A DNA stretch of 64,000 nucleotides from JASLDZ01 sp964242895 (GCA_964242895.1 CAXTBN010000005.1:23970-87969), one strand, 5' to 3'; shown: positions 1-9,235, counted from the stretch's first letter. Notes: generated from the letters alone by a model not told the origin. Made by a program: numbers and translations.

Positions 1-676
1 CGCTCTCGAGCGGCGACTCCGACCGCTGGGTGAGCGGGTCGTAGGTCTCCAGGCTCTCGATGCGGCCGTCGGCGTCCAGGCGGGCGCGGACGGGCTGGAT
101 GCGGTCGGGCGGCCAGGCGTCGACCACCTCGCCGAGCATCAGGAGCTCGCCCGGCTCGTCGGTGCGGTCGTCACCGGTATAGCCGGTTCGGGCGGCGAAG
201 GCGGCCAGCGCCTCCCGGTCGAGCGCGTCGCCGACGCGCAGGGTGAAGGCGGCGTCTGAAAGGGCCTCGGCGGGGGGCAGCCGCTGCACCAGCGCCTCGG
301 GCGAGGTGACGAGCAGGCGCGGGCCGTCCACCGGAGAGGAGAGGCGCGCCAGGGCGCCCATGCGCCGGCCCATGACCTCACGCGACGGCGAGGCGCGGTC
401 GTAGGGCAGGCAGTCCCACGCCGGCAGGAGCACGGCCTCCACCTCCGGCGCGAGGACACAGAGCGCGCGGGCGATCTCGTCGGCGCGACGCTCGCCGGAC
501 GCCAGGTAGAGCACCTCGGTGCGCTCGGCGCCCGGCGCAGTGAGCGCCGCGGCCAGCCGCGCGGCGACGGCCGCGGCGGGATGCTCCTTGGCCTCGCCCT
601 CCTCGCCGGGCGGCGGCAGGCCGGCCGGCTGCAGCGTGTCTTCGGGGGAGGAGATCTTCGGAGAGGGGCGGCCCAT
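1..676 (-). CDS. Mfd-like (transcription-repair coupling factor family) protein, N-terminal part, cut by the window edge
   Basis: I translated this by hand: the frame is open from ATG at 676 to the window edge, giving 225 codons. It contains AWDCLPYDRASPS, then LLVTSPEALVQRLPP, then EPGELLMLGEVVDAWPP and YDPLTQRS. In that order these match the UvrB-like N-terminal module of Mfd (WxxLPYDxxSP, xLxTxxAxxQRxPP, RGGIxDxFPP, FDPxTQRS). Mfd removes stalled RNA polymerase and recruits UvrA. The normally conserved RGGIVDxFPPG stretch is altered here, so this may be the Mfd-like paralogue that some alphaproteobacteria carry rather than Mfd itself. The helicase domains lie outside the window. No strong ribosome binding site precedes the start. 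Confidence 0.7.
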   Translation of the reverse strand, partial: MGRPSPKISSPEDTLQPAGLPPPGEEGEAKEHPAAAVAARLAAALTAPGAERTEVLYLASGERRADEIARALCVLAPEVEAVLLPAWDCLPYDRASPSREVMGRRMGALARLSSPVDGPRLLVTSPEALVQRLPPAEALSDAAFTLRVGDALDREALAAFAARTGYTGDDRTDEPGELLMLGEVVDAWPPDRIQPVRARLDADGRIESLETYDPLTQRSESPLES

Positions 677-857
677 GTGCCGGGCCTAACAGGTTGAACG
701 CAGGAAGGTTCGCGGGACAATGCGGGACGGGATCGCCCCTCTCCCACTCGCCTCCCTGTCCTCACGCAGGGCGTGCCAGACCGCGAGAGGCGTGCGGAGC
801 CGTAGGACGGAGACTTCGATGTCCGCCGTCACCGCCGGGACGTGGAAGCCCTTCGGC

Positions 858-1241
858 TCAGCAGCTCGCGGCGCCGCCCTGGGCCATCAGGCGGCCGATG
901 GCGTCGAACAGGGCGTCCATGGCGATGGGCTTGGTGAGGAAGTCATCCGCGCCTTCGCGCAGGCACTCGTTCCTGAGGTCCGGCGCAATATCGGCGGTGA
1001 CCACCACCACGGGGACCTTGGACTTGGCGTCGGTGCGGGCGCGGATGCGGCGCAGCGCCTCCAGCCCGTCCATGCCGGGCATTCGCAGGTCCATCAGCAC
1101 CACGTCGTAGTCCGCGGCGTCGATCATGCCGATGCCCGCCTGCGCACCATCGGCCTCTGACATCTGAACATCGGCGACGCTCAGCATGTCGCGGACCACG
1201 CGGCGGTTCATCGCGTCGTCCTCAACGAAGAGTACGTGCAT
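858..1241 (-). CDS. single-domain response regulator (CheY/DivK-like receiver)
   Basis: 127 aa, a receiver domain only. The acidic pocket is E7-D8-D9, the phosphoacceptor is D51 in VVLMDLRMPGMDG, followed by the conserved Thr in VVVVTADI and Lys in DFLTKPIA. No output domain follows, so it must act through protein-protein contacts, as DivK or CpdR do. The next gene upstream on the same strand encodes an EAL phosphodiesterase, which is a plausible but unproven functional link. Single-domain receivers are common in Caulobacterales and the sequence does not say which kinase signals to this one. Confidence 0.9.
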   Translation of the reverse strand: MHVLFVEDDAMNRRVVRDMLSVADVQMSEADGAQAGIGMIDAADYDVVLMDLRMPGMDGLEALRRIRARTDAKSKVPVVVVTADIAPDLRNECLREGADDFLTKPIAMDALFDAIGRLMAQGGAASC

Positions 1242-1316
1242 GGGAAAGCACCTTGCCTGCCCCTGTTCTACGCCGGTCGAGTTAATGAACAGCCTACAAT
1301 TTTAGGTTGTGTCCGT

Positions 1317-2741
1317 TCAGGCTCGTCCGACGGCGGCGAAGGCGCGGCGCAAGGGCGCGAACGGAGCCTCCTCGCGGGCGCGCAGGAAGGCGAGCAGGTC
1401 GTCGGCCGCCAGAGGCGGGGCGATGGCGTAGCCCTGCAGGCGGTCGCAGCCCATCACGGTCAGGAGCGCGCGGGCGGCGGGGTCCTCCACGCCCTCCGCT
1501 GTGACGGTCATCTCCAGCGCGTGCGCCAGCTCCACGGTGGAGCGCACGATCAGGGGGTCGCGGGCGCTGGAGGTGAGGCCGAGCACGAAGGCCTTATCGA
1601 TCTTGAGCTCGTGGGCGGGCAGCCGCTTCAGGTACGACAGCGACGACAGGCCGGAGCCATAGTCGTCCAGGGCGATGTGCACGCCGGCGTCGGCGAAGGC
1701 GCGCATGTGGGCGATGGCGCGCTCGGGATCGGCGATGGCGGCGGTCTCGGTGATCTCCAGGCCGATGGGAGCGACCGCGGCGGCGATGCACTCCAGCGTC
1801 CAGGCGGTGAAGGCGTCGTCGCACAGCAGGCACCCGGAGAGGTTCACGTCCACCGCCAGGGTGACGCCCTGGGCGGCCATGCGGGCCTGGTCGGCCACGG
1901 CGCGGCGCAGCACGCGCTCGGTGAGGAGACGGATATCGCCGGTCTGCTCGGCCAGGGCGACGAACAGGTCGGGCGGCACCATGCCGCGCTCGCGGTGCGG
2001 CCAGCGGACCAGCGCCTCGACGGCGGCGATGCGGCCCGTACGCGCCTCCATCTTCGGCTGGTAGACGAGGTGCAGGGCGTCGGCGGCGAGGGCGGCGCGC
2101 AGGTCGCGCATCAGGGCGGCCCGGTCGGAGCGGCGGGCGCGCGCGTCCTCGTCGAACTCGACCACCGCGAGGTGCTTGGCGCGGGCGTGGGCGAGGGCCT
2201 CTTCGGCGGCCTCCACCAGGGCGGCGTCAGCGGGGGCGCCGGGCTCGGCGCGGGCGTAGCCGAGGGCCACGGGCAGCTCGAAGGCCTGCCCGTCGAAAGC
2301 GATGCGCGCCTGCAGGGCGGCCTGGAGCGCGGCGAGACGCTCGCGCGTCTCGACGGGGTCGCAGTCGAACACGAACTCGAGCGTGCCGCGGCCGGCGCGA
2401 CGCAGCACCGCGCCGGGCAGGGCTTGGCGGATGCGCGCGGTGAGCACGGCGGTGATCTGCTCGGCGAGGCCGGTGCCCAGGTCCTTGATGGCCGCCAGCC
2501 GGTCCACGCCCACCAGCACCGCGTGCGCCGGCGCGCGCAGCCGGTCGCCGCCGGCCGCCGCACGGGCCGCCGAGCCGCCGAGCGCCGCCTCCAGCCGCTC
2601 CAGCAGGCGGCGCGCATCGAGCGGCAGCTGCGCCGCCTCGACCGGCGCCTCGCCCGAGGCCACGCGCGCGAGCGCCTCGCGCAGACCGTCGGCCTGCAGC
2701 GCCGTCAGCGGCGTCTCGCGCGTGATGCGGGACTGAAACAT
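1317..2741 (-). CDS. EAL-domain c-di-GMP phosphodiesterase with degenerate GGDEF-like N-terminus
   Basis: 474 aa. The C-terminal half (about residues 225-460) is a full EAL domain: E242 in VEALVRW, the Asn of DVNLSG, the Glu of LEITETA, the DDYGSG loop, the Lys of ELKIDKAF, TAEGVED and LQGYAIAPP. All metal- and substrate-binding residues visible in active EAL enzymes are present, so hydrolysis of c-di-GMP to pGpG is expected. The N-terminal half resembles a GGDEF fold but has no GGDEF motif and is probably regulatory. No membrane segment is evident, so the protein should be cytoplasmic. It lies upstream of the receiver gene on the same strand with a 75-bp gap. c-di-GMP levels control flagellar and stalk development in this group. 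Confidence 0.9.
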   Translation of the reverse strand: MFQSRITRETPLTALQADGLREALARVASGEAPVEAAQLPLDARRLLERLEAALGGSAARAAAGGDRLRAPAHAVLVGVDRLAAIKDLGTGLAEQITAVLTARIRQALPGAVLRRAGRGTLEFVFDCDPVETRERLAALQAALQARIAFDGQAFELPVALGYARAEPGAPADAALVEAAEEALAHARAKHLAVVEFDEDARARRSDRAALMRDLRAALAADALHLVYQPKMEARTGRIAAVEALVRWPHRERGMVPPDLFVALAEQTGDIRLLTERVLRRAVADQARMAAQGVTLAVDVNLSGCLLCDDAFTAWTLECIAAAVAPIGLEITETAAIADPERAIAHMRAFADAGVHIALDDYGSGLSSLSYLKRLPAHELKIDKAFVLGLTSSARDPLIVRSTVELAHALEMTVTAEGVEDPAARALLTVMGCDRLQGYAIAPPLAADDLLAFLRAREEAPFAPLRRAFAAVGRA

Positions 2742-2863
2742 CCGGCACGACGATGCGCCGACAAGGTGAAGGGGCGCTGAAGCGTCAGGCTTAACGAGGT
2801 CCGGACCCCTCCGGCCGCCCTGGCGCCTCCCGCCGGAGCCATCGACGCGCTAAGCGGGCGGGC

Positions 2864-4030
2864 ATGCCCTTCCCGCCCACGGCGCGCCCGCAGGTGCAGG
2901 CGCTGCGCTCCTCGCACATCCGGCAGGTGGCCAACGCCGCCATGGGTCGGCCCGACGTGCTGCCCTTCTGGTTCGGCGAGAGCGACCGGCCGACGCCCGA
3001 GCCGATCCGCCGCGCCGCCGCGCTCGCGCTGGAGGACGGACGCACCTTCTACACCCACAACCTGGGGCGGCCCGACCTGCGCGAGGCGCTGGCCGGCTAC
3101 CTGTCGCGGCTCCACGGCGTCGCGGTCCGGAGCGACCGGCTGGCGGTGACGAGCTCGGGAGTCAACGCGCTGATGCTGGCGGCGGAGGCGCTCATCTCAC
3201 CCGGCGAGCGGGTGGTGGTGGTCGATCCCGTCTGGCCCAACGTGGTGGAGATCCCCAAGATCATGGGTGCGCGGGTCGAGACCGTGCCCGTGCGCCCGGC
3301 CGGCGGCCGCTTCGCCCTCGACCTCGACCGGCTGCTGGATGCGTTGACGCCCGACACGCGCGCGCTGTTCCTCAACTCGCCCAACAACCCGACGGGCTGG
3401 ACGCTCCCGGCCGAGCACCGGGCGCCGATCCTGGAGCGGTGCCGCCGGCACGGCACCTGGCTGATCGGCGACGATGTCTACGAGCGGCTGGCCTTCGACG
3501 CGCCCACCGCGCCCTCCTTCCTGCCGTTGGCCGAGCCCGACGACCGGGTGATCAGCACCAACAGCTTCTCCAAGGCGTGGCGGATGACGGGTTGGCGCCT
3601 GGGCTGGATGGTCGCGCCGCCGCCGCTCGTGGAGAGGCTCGGCGTGCTCCTGGAGTACAACACCTCCTGCGCGCCGGACTTCGTGCAGGAGGCGGCGCTG
3701 GTCGCCCTAGCCGAGGGCGAGCCGCACGTGGCGGAGCTCCGCGCCGAGCTGGCGGCGGCCCGCACGCGCGTGCTCGGCGCGCTGAACGCCATGGACGGCG
3801 TGGAGGCGCCCTGGCCGGACGGCGGCATGTACGCCTTCTTCCGCGTGGACGGCCTTGGCGAGAGCCTGCCGGCCGCCAAGCGGCTGGTGGAGGAGGCGGG
3901 GCTGGGCCTCGCCCCCGGCTCGGCCTTCGGCGACGACGGCGAGGGCTGGCTCCGCTGGTGCTTCGCCGCCCAGCCGGAGAAGCTGGACGCGGGGCTGGAG
4001 CGGCTGGAGCGCTTCCTGGCCCGGTACTAG
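2864..4030 (+). CDS. PLP-dependent aminotransferase, class I/II (fold type I)
   Basis: 388 aa. It has the class I/II hallmarks: the PLP-phosphate and substrate region LAVTSSGVNALMLA, NSPNNPTGW, the Asp-Tyr pair in IGDDVYERL, and the Schiff-base lysine K237 in SFSKAWRMTGWRLGW. It transfers an amino group from an amino acid to a 2-oxo acid. The sequence does not settle the substrate; aspartate/aromatic or alanine-type aminotransferases are closest in layout. It is a single gene, convergent with the P450 gene 11 bp downstream. The ATG at 2864 is the first in frame before the conserved N-terminus. Confidence 0.92.
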   Translation: MPFPPTARPQVQALRSSHIRQVANAAMGRPDVLPFWFGESDRPTPEPIRRAAALALEDGRTFYTHNLGRPDLREALAGYLSRLHGVAVRSDRLAVTSSGVNALMLAAEALISPGERVVVVDPVWPNVVEIPKIMGARVETVPVRPAGGRFALDLDRLLDALTPDTRALFLNSPNNPTGWTLPAEHRAPILERCRRHGTWLIGDDVYERLAFDAPTAPSFLPLAEPDDRVISTNSFSKAWRMTGWRLGWMVAPPPLVERLGVLLEYNTSCAPDFVQEAALVALAEGEPHVAELRAELAAARTRVLGALNAMDGVEAPWPDGGMYAFFRVDGLGESLPAAKRLVEEAGLGLAPGSAFGDDGEGWLRWCFAAQPEKLDAGLERLERFLARY

Positions 4031-4041
4031 GCCGCCCGGCG

Positions 4042-5385
4042 CTAGGCCGCCCGGCGTTCGGGCGTCCACTCCACGCCCAGCCGGCGGATGGCGTGTACGA
4101 AATTGTTGGGCGCGACGTCGATGTCGCCCGACCAGCGCATGTCGGGGAAGCGGGCGAGGATCTGGCGCCAGCTCTCCTCCAGCTGCATCTGCGCGGTCAG
4201 CCGGCCGAGGCAGATGTGCGGGCCGAAGCCGAAGGCGATGTTCTTCTCCGCATTGGGACGGCCCACGTCGAAGCGGTCGGGGTCGGCGAAGACGGCGGCG
4301 TCGCGATTGGCCGCGCCGTACCACATGATCACCTTCTCGCCCTCGGAGATGGTCTGGCCGGCGACCTCGACGTCCTCGGTTGCGATGCGCTTCATGTGGA
4401 TCACGGGGCTGACCAGGCGCGTCACCTCGTGGACCATGTTGGGCAGGAGCGACGCATCGGCCACCAGCCGCGCTCTCTCGCCGGGGTTCTCCGTCAGGAG
4501 CTTCATGGCGCCCGAGAGCGTGTTGCGCGTGGTGTCGTTGCCGGCGAACACGATCAGGAGCCACGAACCGTCGAGGTACTCGTCCTGCAGATATCCGCCC
4601 TCGACCTGCGCGCGGGCGATGGCTGTCATCAAGTCGTCCTGCGGGTCGGCGCGGCGCTTGTGAAGCATGTCGCGGCCGTAGGCGAACATCTCCTCCATGG
4701 TCGCGTTGAACAGCTGGATGAACGACATCAGCTGCGGCGTGACGTCCTCGGGCTTGGTGTCGGCCTGCTCGGCGCCGATCTGCTGAGCCAGCTCCAGAAA
4801 GTGCGTCCAGCGGATGAACTTCTCGCGATCCTCGACGGGCACGCCGAGCATCTCGCAGAGCGTGAACATGGGCAGGTGGCTCGCGAAGCCGGAGACGAAG
4901 TCGTCCCTGCCCCGCGCAGCCATTCCGTCGAGCAGCCGCGTCACCTCGCCCGCCACCCGCTCGCGCAGCCCCCGCACGTAGCCGGCGGTGAAGAAGGGCA
5001 TGTGCTCGCGGCGCAGCTGGCGGTGCGGCGCGCCGTCCAGGTTGATGAGCGTGTTCAGCGCGGCGAAGTAGAGCGGCCCTGCCCTGCGCTCGGGCGGCGG
5101 CAAGGCCATGTTGATGCCACCCCGCTCGGAGGAGAATGCCTGCGGGTCGTTGTTCACCCGCGCCACATCCGCGAAGCGGGTCACCGCCCAGAAACCCGGC
5201 GCGCCGCGCGGCTCCGGGTGCCACATGACGGGCGCCTCGGCGCGCATGCGGGCGTAGTCGCCCCACGGCTGGCCGCCCGCGAAGCGGTGCACGTCGGCGA
5301 GGTCGACGCCGGCGAGCGTCGGGTAGGCCTGCGGGGCGGCCGGGCCACGCCGGCCCTCCTGCACGTGGTCGCTGACGAGGTGCAC
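4042..5385 (-). CDS. cytochrome P450
   Basis: 447 aa soluble bacterial P450. The heme-binding loop is FGFGPHICLGRL with the axial thiolate C392. The I-helix oxygen-activation motif is FAGNDTTRN, and an ExxR-type element lies between the two. The AGNDTTRN form resembles CYP125/CYP142/CYP124-type enzymes acting on steroid side chains or branched fatty acids, but I infer that from motif resemblance only. The GTG start at 5385 is preceded by GGAG about 7 nt upstream. It is last in a minus-strand cluster after an acyl-CoA ligase and two acyl-CoA dehydrogenases, suggesting oxidation of a terminal carbon before CoA activation and beta-oxidation. No ferredoxin or reductase gene is adjacent. Confidence 0.93.
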   Translation of the reverse strand: MHLVSDHVQEGRRGPAAPQAYPTLAGVDLADVHRFAGGQPWGDYARMRAEAPVMWHPEPRGAPGFWAVTRFADVARVNNDPQAFSSERGGINMALPPPERRAGPLYFAALNTLINLDGAPHRQLRREHMPFFTAGYVRGLRERVAGEVTRLLDGMAARGRDDFVSGFASHLPMFTLCEMLGVPVEDREKFIRWTHFLELAQQIGAEQADTKPEDVTPQLMSFIQLFNATMEEMFAYGRDMLHKRRADPQDDLMTAIARAQVEGGYLQDEYLDGSWLLIVFAGNDTTRNTLSGAMKLLTENPGERARLVADASLLPNMVHEVTRLVSPVIHMKRIATEDVEVAGQTISEGEKVIMWYGAANRDAAVFADPDRFDVGRPNAEKNIAFGFGPHICLGRLTAQMQLEESWRQILARFPDMRWSGDIDVAPNNFVHAIRRLGVEWTPERRAA

Positions 5386-5398
5386 GGGCGGGCTCCGT

Positions 5399-6595
5399 TC
5401 AGGCGAGGTCGCGGAAGGCGGCGTCCTTGTCGGTGCGCACCTCCGGCGGCAGGCCGAGCACGCGCTCGGCGATGATGTTCTTGAGGATCTCGTCGGTGCC
5501 GCCCGCGATGCGCAGGCCGGGTGCGTTCAGCGCGGCCGAGTGGAAGGCGGCGGCCATGGGCGACAGCTGGGGGTCGTCGATGATGCCGTACTCGCCCATG
5601 GCCTCCAGGGCGGCGTGGCCGAGGTCCTGCATCTGGTTGGCGGCGATGATCTTGCCGATGGAGTTCTCCGGCCCGGGCGTCTGGCCCTTGGACAGCGCTG
5701 TCAGGGCGCGCATGCGCGTGTTGCGCAGGCCCTCCGCCTGCACCCACCAGTCGGCGAGGCGCTGCCGAAAGGCTCTGTCCTCGATCAGCGCGCCCTCCAT
5801 CCCCGGCAGCTCGCGTGCGAGCTTGAGGATCTCGGACGGGCCGGCCCCCGCCGCGCCGCCGACCGCCAGGCGCTCGTTCATCAGCGTGAACAAGGCGACT
5901 TTCCAACCGTCGTCCACCTTGCCCAGGCGCTGCGCGTCCGGGATGCGGACGTCGGTGAAGAACACCTCGTTGAAGTTGGAGCCGCCCGACATCTGGTGGA
6001 TCGGCCGGATCTCCACGCCCGGCGAGCGCAGGTCGAGCCAGAACATGGTCAGCCCCTTGTGCTTGGACACGTCGGGGTTGGTGCGGACCAGGAGGATGCC
6101 GAAGTCGCTGTAGTGCGCGCCCGAGGTCCAGACCTTCTGGCCGTTGACCACCCAGTCGTCGCCGTCGCGCACGGCGCGGGTGCGGATGGCGGCGACGTCC
6201 GACCCGCCGGCCGGCTCGGAGAACAGCTGGCTCCAGATGGTCTCGCCGCGGACGGCGGGACCGGCGGTGTTCGCCTGGGTCTCGGCGTCAGAGAAGGCCA
6301 TCACGGTGGGCACGCACATGCCGAGGCCAATGGTGAAGTGGCCGTAGGCGACATCGTGGCGCGCTTCCTCCTGGCCGAAGATCACGCTCTGGATCGGCGT
6401 GCCCCCGCCGCCGCCCCACGCCTTGGGCCAGGCGACCTGGGCGTAGCCGGCGTCCGCCTTGCGCGCCTGCCAGGCCTTGGCGGCGGTGAGCTCGTCGGGG
6501 AAGGGCTGCGCCTTGTGCGCCGCGGCGTTCGCGTCGAGCCAGCCGCGTGCCTCCCGGCGGTAGGCGCCCTCGTCGGCGCTGTCGTCGAAATCCAT
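5399..6595 (-). CDS. acyl-CoA dehydrogenase (FadE-type), cluster partner 1
   Basis: 398 aa with the full acyl-CoA dehydrogenase fold: helical N-terminus, middle beta domain (QLFSEPAGGSDVAAIRTRA, VWTSGAHYSD) and C-terminal FAD domain ending in GGTDEILKNIIAERVLGLP, the typical end of a FadE subunit. It introduces the 2,3-double bond into an acyl-CoA and passes electrons to ETF. A strong AGGAGG precedes the ATG at 6595. It is 10 bp from the next dehydrogenase gene. Adjacent unlike dehydrogenase genes often form alpha2beta2 enzymes for steroid or other bulky acyl-CoAs (ChsE1-ChsE2 type); that is inferred here. Confidence 0.93.
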   Translation of the reverse strand: MDFDDSADEGAYRREARGWLDANAAAHKAQPFPDELTAAKAWQARKADAGYAQVAWPKAWGGGGGTPIQSVIFGQEEARHDVAYGHFTIGLGMCVPTVMAFSDAETQANTAGPAVRGETIWSQLFSEPAGGSDVAAIRTRAVRDGDDWVVNGQKVWTSGAHYSDFGILLVRTNPDVSKHKGLTMFWLDLRSPGVEIRPIHQMSGGSNFNEVFFTDVRIPDAQRLGKVDDGWKVALFTLMNERLAVGGAAGAGPSEILKLARELPGMEGALIEDRAFRQRLADWWVQAEGLRNTRMRALTALSKGQTPGPENSIGKIIAANQMQDLGHAALEAMGEYGIIDDPQLSPMAAAFHSAALNAPGLRIAGGTDEILKNIIAERVLGLPPEVRTDKDAAFRDLA

Positions 6596-6605
6596 GTCTC
6601 GCCTC

Positions 6606-7703
6606 CTAGGCCGCGTTGCGCCGCTCGAGCGCGCCCACCAGCCGCTCGCGCCAGACCGGCGGGGCGCCGGCCACCAGCGCCAGCTGCTCGGCGCGCCGCC
6701 AGTACAGGTGCGGGTCGGCCTCCCAGGTGAAGCCGACGCCGCCGTGCGTCTGGATATTCTCCTTGGCCGCGAAGGAGAAGGCGGCCGAGGCGGCCACCCG
6801 CGCCGTGGCGGCGGCCAGGGGCAGCTCGGCCGCCCCCGCGTTCAGCGCCCAGGCGCCGTAGTAGGCGTTGGAGCGCGCCACCTCGGTCTTCACGTACATG
6901 TCGGCCAGCTTGTGCTTGATCGCCTGATAGCCGCCGACCACGCGGCCGAACGCCTGGCGCTGAAGGGCGTAGTCGCGCGCCATCTCCAGGCAGCGGTCCG
7001 CCCCGCCCAGCTGCTCGAACGCGATCAGCACGGCCGCCCGGTCGAGCACAGCCTGTAGGGCGTCCACGCCCGGCAGGTCGCCCAGCCGCTCGGCGGGCGC
7101 GCCGCGGAAGGTGACGCGGGCGGCGCTGCGCGTCGGGTCGAGCGTCTTCAGCGGCGCGGCTGAGACGCCCTCCCCCGACGCGACCAGGTGCAGGCCGTCC
7201 GCCGCGAGCACGACCAGCACGTCGGCCACGTCGCCGTCCGTCACCGGAATCTTCTCGCCCGTGATCCGCCCGCCCGAGACGGCGGTGCGCACCATGCGCC
7301 CGGCGAGCGGGCCCGGCCCTTCCGACGCCGCCAGCGCGCCCACGGCCTCGCCCGCGGCGATGGCCGGCAGCCAGCGCGTTTTCTGCGCCTCCGTGCCGAA
7401 CAGCATCAGCGCCTCGGCCACCATATAGACCGTGGAGCTGAACGGGATCGGCGCGACCGCCCGCCCCAGCTCCTCCGCGAGCGCGCACAGCTCCACGTGG
7501 CCGAGGCCCGAGCCGCCGTACGCCTCCGGGATCGCCGCGCCCGTCCAGCCCTGCACGGCCACCGCGCGCCACAGGTCGCGATCGTAGGGCGTGGCGGGGT
7601 CGTCCAGCACACGGCGCACGCGGGAGGGCGGGCACTCGGCGGCCAGGAAGCGGCGCGCCTGATCCTTCAGCGCCTTCTGGTCGTCGGAGTAGTCCAGGTT
7701 CAC
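6606..7703 (-). CDS. acyl-CoA dehydrogenase, cluster partner 2
   Basis: 365 aa. I start it at GTG 7703, whose GTGA overlaps the stop of the upstream ligase gene; the open frame continues further but with shadow sequence. Protein features are MNLDYSDDQKALKDQARRF at the start, GRVVGGYQAIKHKLADMYV, and NIQTHGGVGFTWEADPHLY at the FAD/CoA end. It ends without the DEILKNIIAERVLGL-type tail found in its neighbour. The two sequences are therefore complementary types, as in heteromeric acyl-CoA dehydrogenases. It is translationally coupled to the ligase gene and should share its operon. Confidence 0.9.
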   Translation of the reverse strand: MNLDYSDDQKALKDQARRFLAAECPPSRVRRVLDDPATPYDRDLWRAVAVQGWTGAAIPEAYGGSGLGHVELCALAEELGRAVAPIPFSSTVYMVAEALMLFGTEAQKTRWLPAIAAGEAVGALAASEGPGPLAGRMVRTAVSGGRITGEKIPVTDGDVADVLVVLAADGLHLVASGEGVSAAPLKTLDPTRSAARVTFRGAPAERLGDLPGVDALQAVLDRAAVLIAFEQLGGADRCLEMARDYALQRQAFGRVVGGYQAIKHKLADMYVKTEVARSNAYYGAWALNAGAAELPLAAATARVAASAAFSFAAKENIQTHGGVGFTWEADPHLYWRRAEQLALVAGAPPVWRERLVGALERRNAA

Positions 7704-9235
7704 GCGGGCGCCCTTCCCCAGTACTCGTCCTTCAGCAGCCGCTTGTAGAGCTTGCCCGTGTCGTGCCGCGGCAGCTCGGCGCGAAAGTCGATGCGGCGCG
7801 GCGCCTTCACGTGGCTCAGCCGCTCGCGGGCATAGGCGCGGAGCTCCTCGGCCAGCGCCTCGCCCGCGCGCGCCGGGTCGCGCGGCTGCACCACGGCGAC
7901 GACCTCCTCGCCCATCTCCTCGTGCGGCGCGCCGATCACGGCCACGTCGGCCACCTCCGGATGGGTGACGAGCACGTTCTCGATCTCCGCCGGGTAGATG
8001 TTCACCCCGCCGGAGATGATCATGAAGCTCTTGCGGTCGGTCAGGGTGAGGTAGCCGTCCTCGTCCAGCCAGCCCACGTCGCCCAGCGTGGTCCAGCCGT
8101 GGCGGTTGGCGGCGGACGCGGTCTTCTCCGGGTCGTTGTGATAGCTGAACGGCAGGTGGCCGGCGAAGTAGACCGTCCCCTCCGTACGGGGCGGCAGCTC
8201 CTCGCCGTCCTCGTCGCAGATCTTCGTCTGCGAGGTCAGGTTGCGGCCGACCGAACCCTTGCGCTGCAGCCACTCCGCCGAGGAGATGGCGCAGAAGCCG
8301 TTGCCCTCCGTGCCGGCGTAGTACTCGCCGATGATCGGCCCCCACCACTCGATCATGGCCTCCTTGACCGGGATCGCGCACGGCGCGGCGGCATGCCAGA
8401 CGCTCCGCAGCGAGGAGACGTCGTAGCGCCGGCGCACCTCCTCGCGCAGCTTGAGCATGCGCACGAAGTGAGTCGGCACGAACTGGGCGTGGGTGACCCT
8501 GTACCGCTCGATGGCGGCCAGCGCGGCCTCCGGATCGAAGCGCTCCATCACCACCACCGTCCCGCCAGTCTGCTGCACGGCCATGGACCAGCGCAGCGGC
8601 GCGGCGTGATAGAGCGGCGCGGGCGACAGATAGACCATCTCCGGCGTGAAGCCGTAGAGCGCGCGGCCCAGCATGACGAGCGGCGAGACGTTGGACCCGA
8701 ACGGCTCCTCCGAGAGCGGGTGGCGCACGCCCTTCGGCCGCCCCGTCGTGCCGGAGGAGTAGAGCATGATGCTTCCGGGCCGGGGCTCGTCGAGCGGTCC
8801 GCCGCTCTCTGTGTCCCGCTCCGCCTCGAAGCGCCGGAAGCCGGGCAAATCGCCGCCGAGCGCCAGCCGCGTGAGACCGGCCAGCCGTGGCGCGAGCGCG
8901 GCGGCGACGTCCGCGAGCGAGGCGGAGACGACCAGCACCGAGGCGCCCGCATCGCGCACGATGTACTCCGCCTCCTCCGCGTTCAGCTTGGACGAGAGGC
9001 AGGTGCAGTAGAGGCCGACGCGCTCCGCGGCCCAGACCACCTCTAAGAAGAGGGCGTCGTTGCCGCCCATGAGTGCGACCCCGTCGCCGGGCTTCAGTCC
9101 CAACCGACGGAACAGCCGCGCCCCGGCGTTGGCGCGCGTGTCCAGCTCGCCATAGGTGACGGTCTCGCCGGTGGCCGCCATGACGATCGCCGGCCGGTCC
9201 GGCGTCGCGGCGGCGTGGTGGACGGGGTGGCTCAC
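7700..9235 (-). CDS. acyl-CoA synthetase / AMP-dependent ligase
   Basis: 511 aa from the GTG at 9235 (MSHPVHHAAATPDRPAI). The P-loop-like motif is MLYSSGTTGRPKGV, followed by YYAGTEGNGF and the hinge/C-terminal motif GDVGWLDEDGYLTLTDRKS. The C-terminal lysine is in DTGKLYKRLL. This is the ANL superfamily fatty-acyl-CoA ligase layout: ATP plus carboxylate gives an acyl-adenylate, then acyl-CoA. It is the first gene of the minus-strand cluster with two acyl-CoA dehydrogenases and a P450, so it likely activates the acid that the cluster degrades. The substrate is unknown; the length and domains fit medium, long or steroid-derived acids. Confidence 0.92.
   Translation of the reverse strand: MSHPVHHAAATPDRPAIVMAATGETVTYGELDTRANAGARLFRRLGLKPGDGVALMGGNDALFLEVVWAAERVGLYCTCLSSKLNAEEAEYIVRDAGASVLVVSASLADVAAALAPRLAGLTRLALGGDLPGFRRFEAERDTESGGPLDEPRPGSIMLYSSGTTGRPKGVRHPLSEEPFGSNVSPLVMLGRALYGFTPEMVYLSPAPLYHAAPLRWSMAVQQTGGTVVVMERFDPEAALAAIERYRVTHAQFVPTHFVRMLKLREEVRRRYDVSSLRSVWHAAAPCAIPVKEAMIEWWGPIIGEYYAGTEGNGFCAISSAEWLQRKGSVGRNLTSQTKICDEDGEELPPRTEGTVYFAGHLPFSYHNDPEKTASAANRHGWTTLGDVGWLDEDGYLTLTDRKSFMIISGGVNIYPAEIENVLVTHPEVADVAVIGAPHEEMGEEVVAVVQPRDPARAGEALAEELRAYARERLSHVKAPRRIDFRAELPRHDTGKLYKRLLKDEYWGRAPA

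Noticed and set aside
3439..5475. 678-codon open frame on the plus strand across the aminotransferase and P450 genes
   Set aside because: Arg/Gly/His-rich translation with no domain; it is the antisense/alternate-frame shadow of two clear genes in GC-rich DNA.
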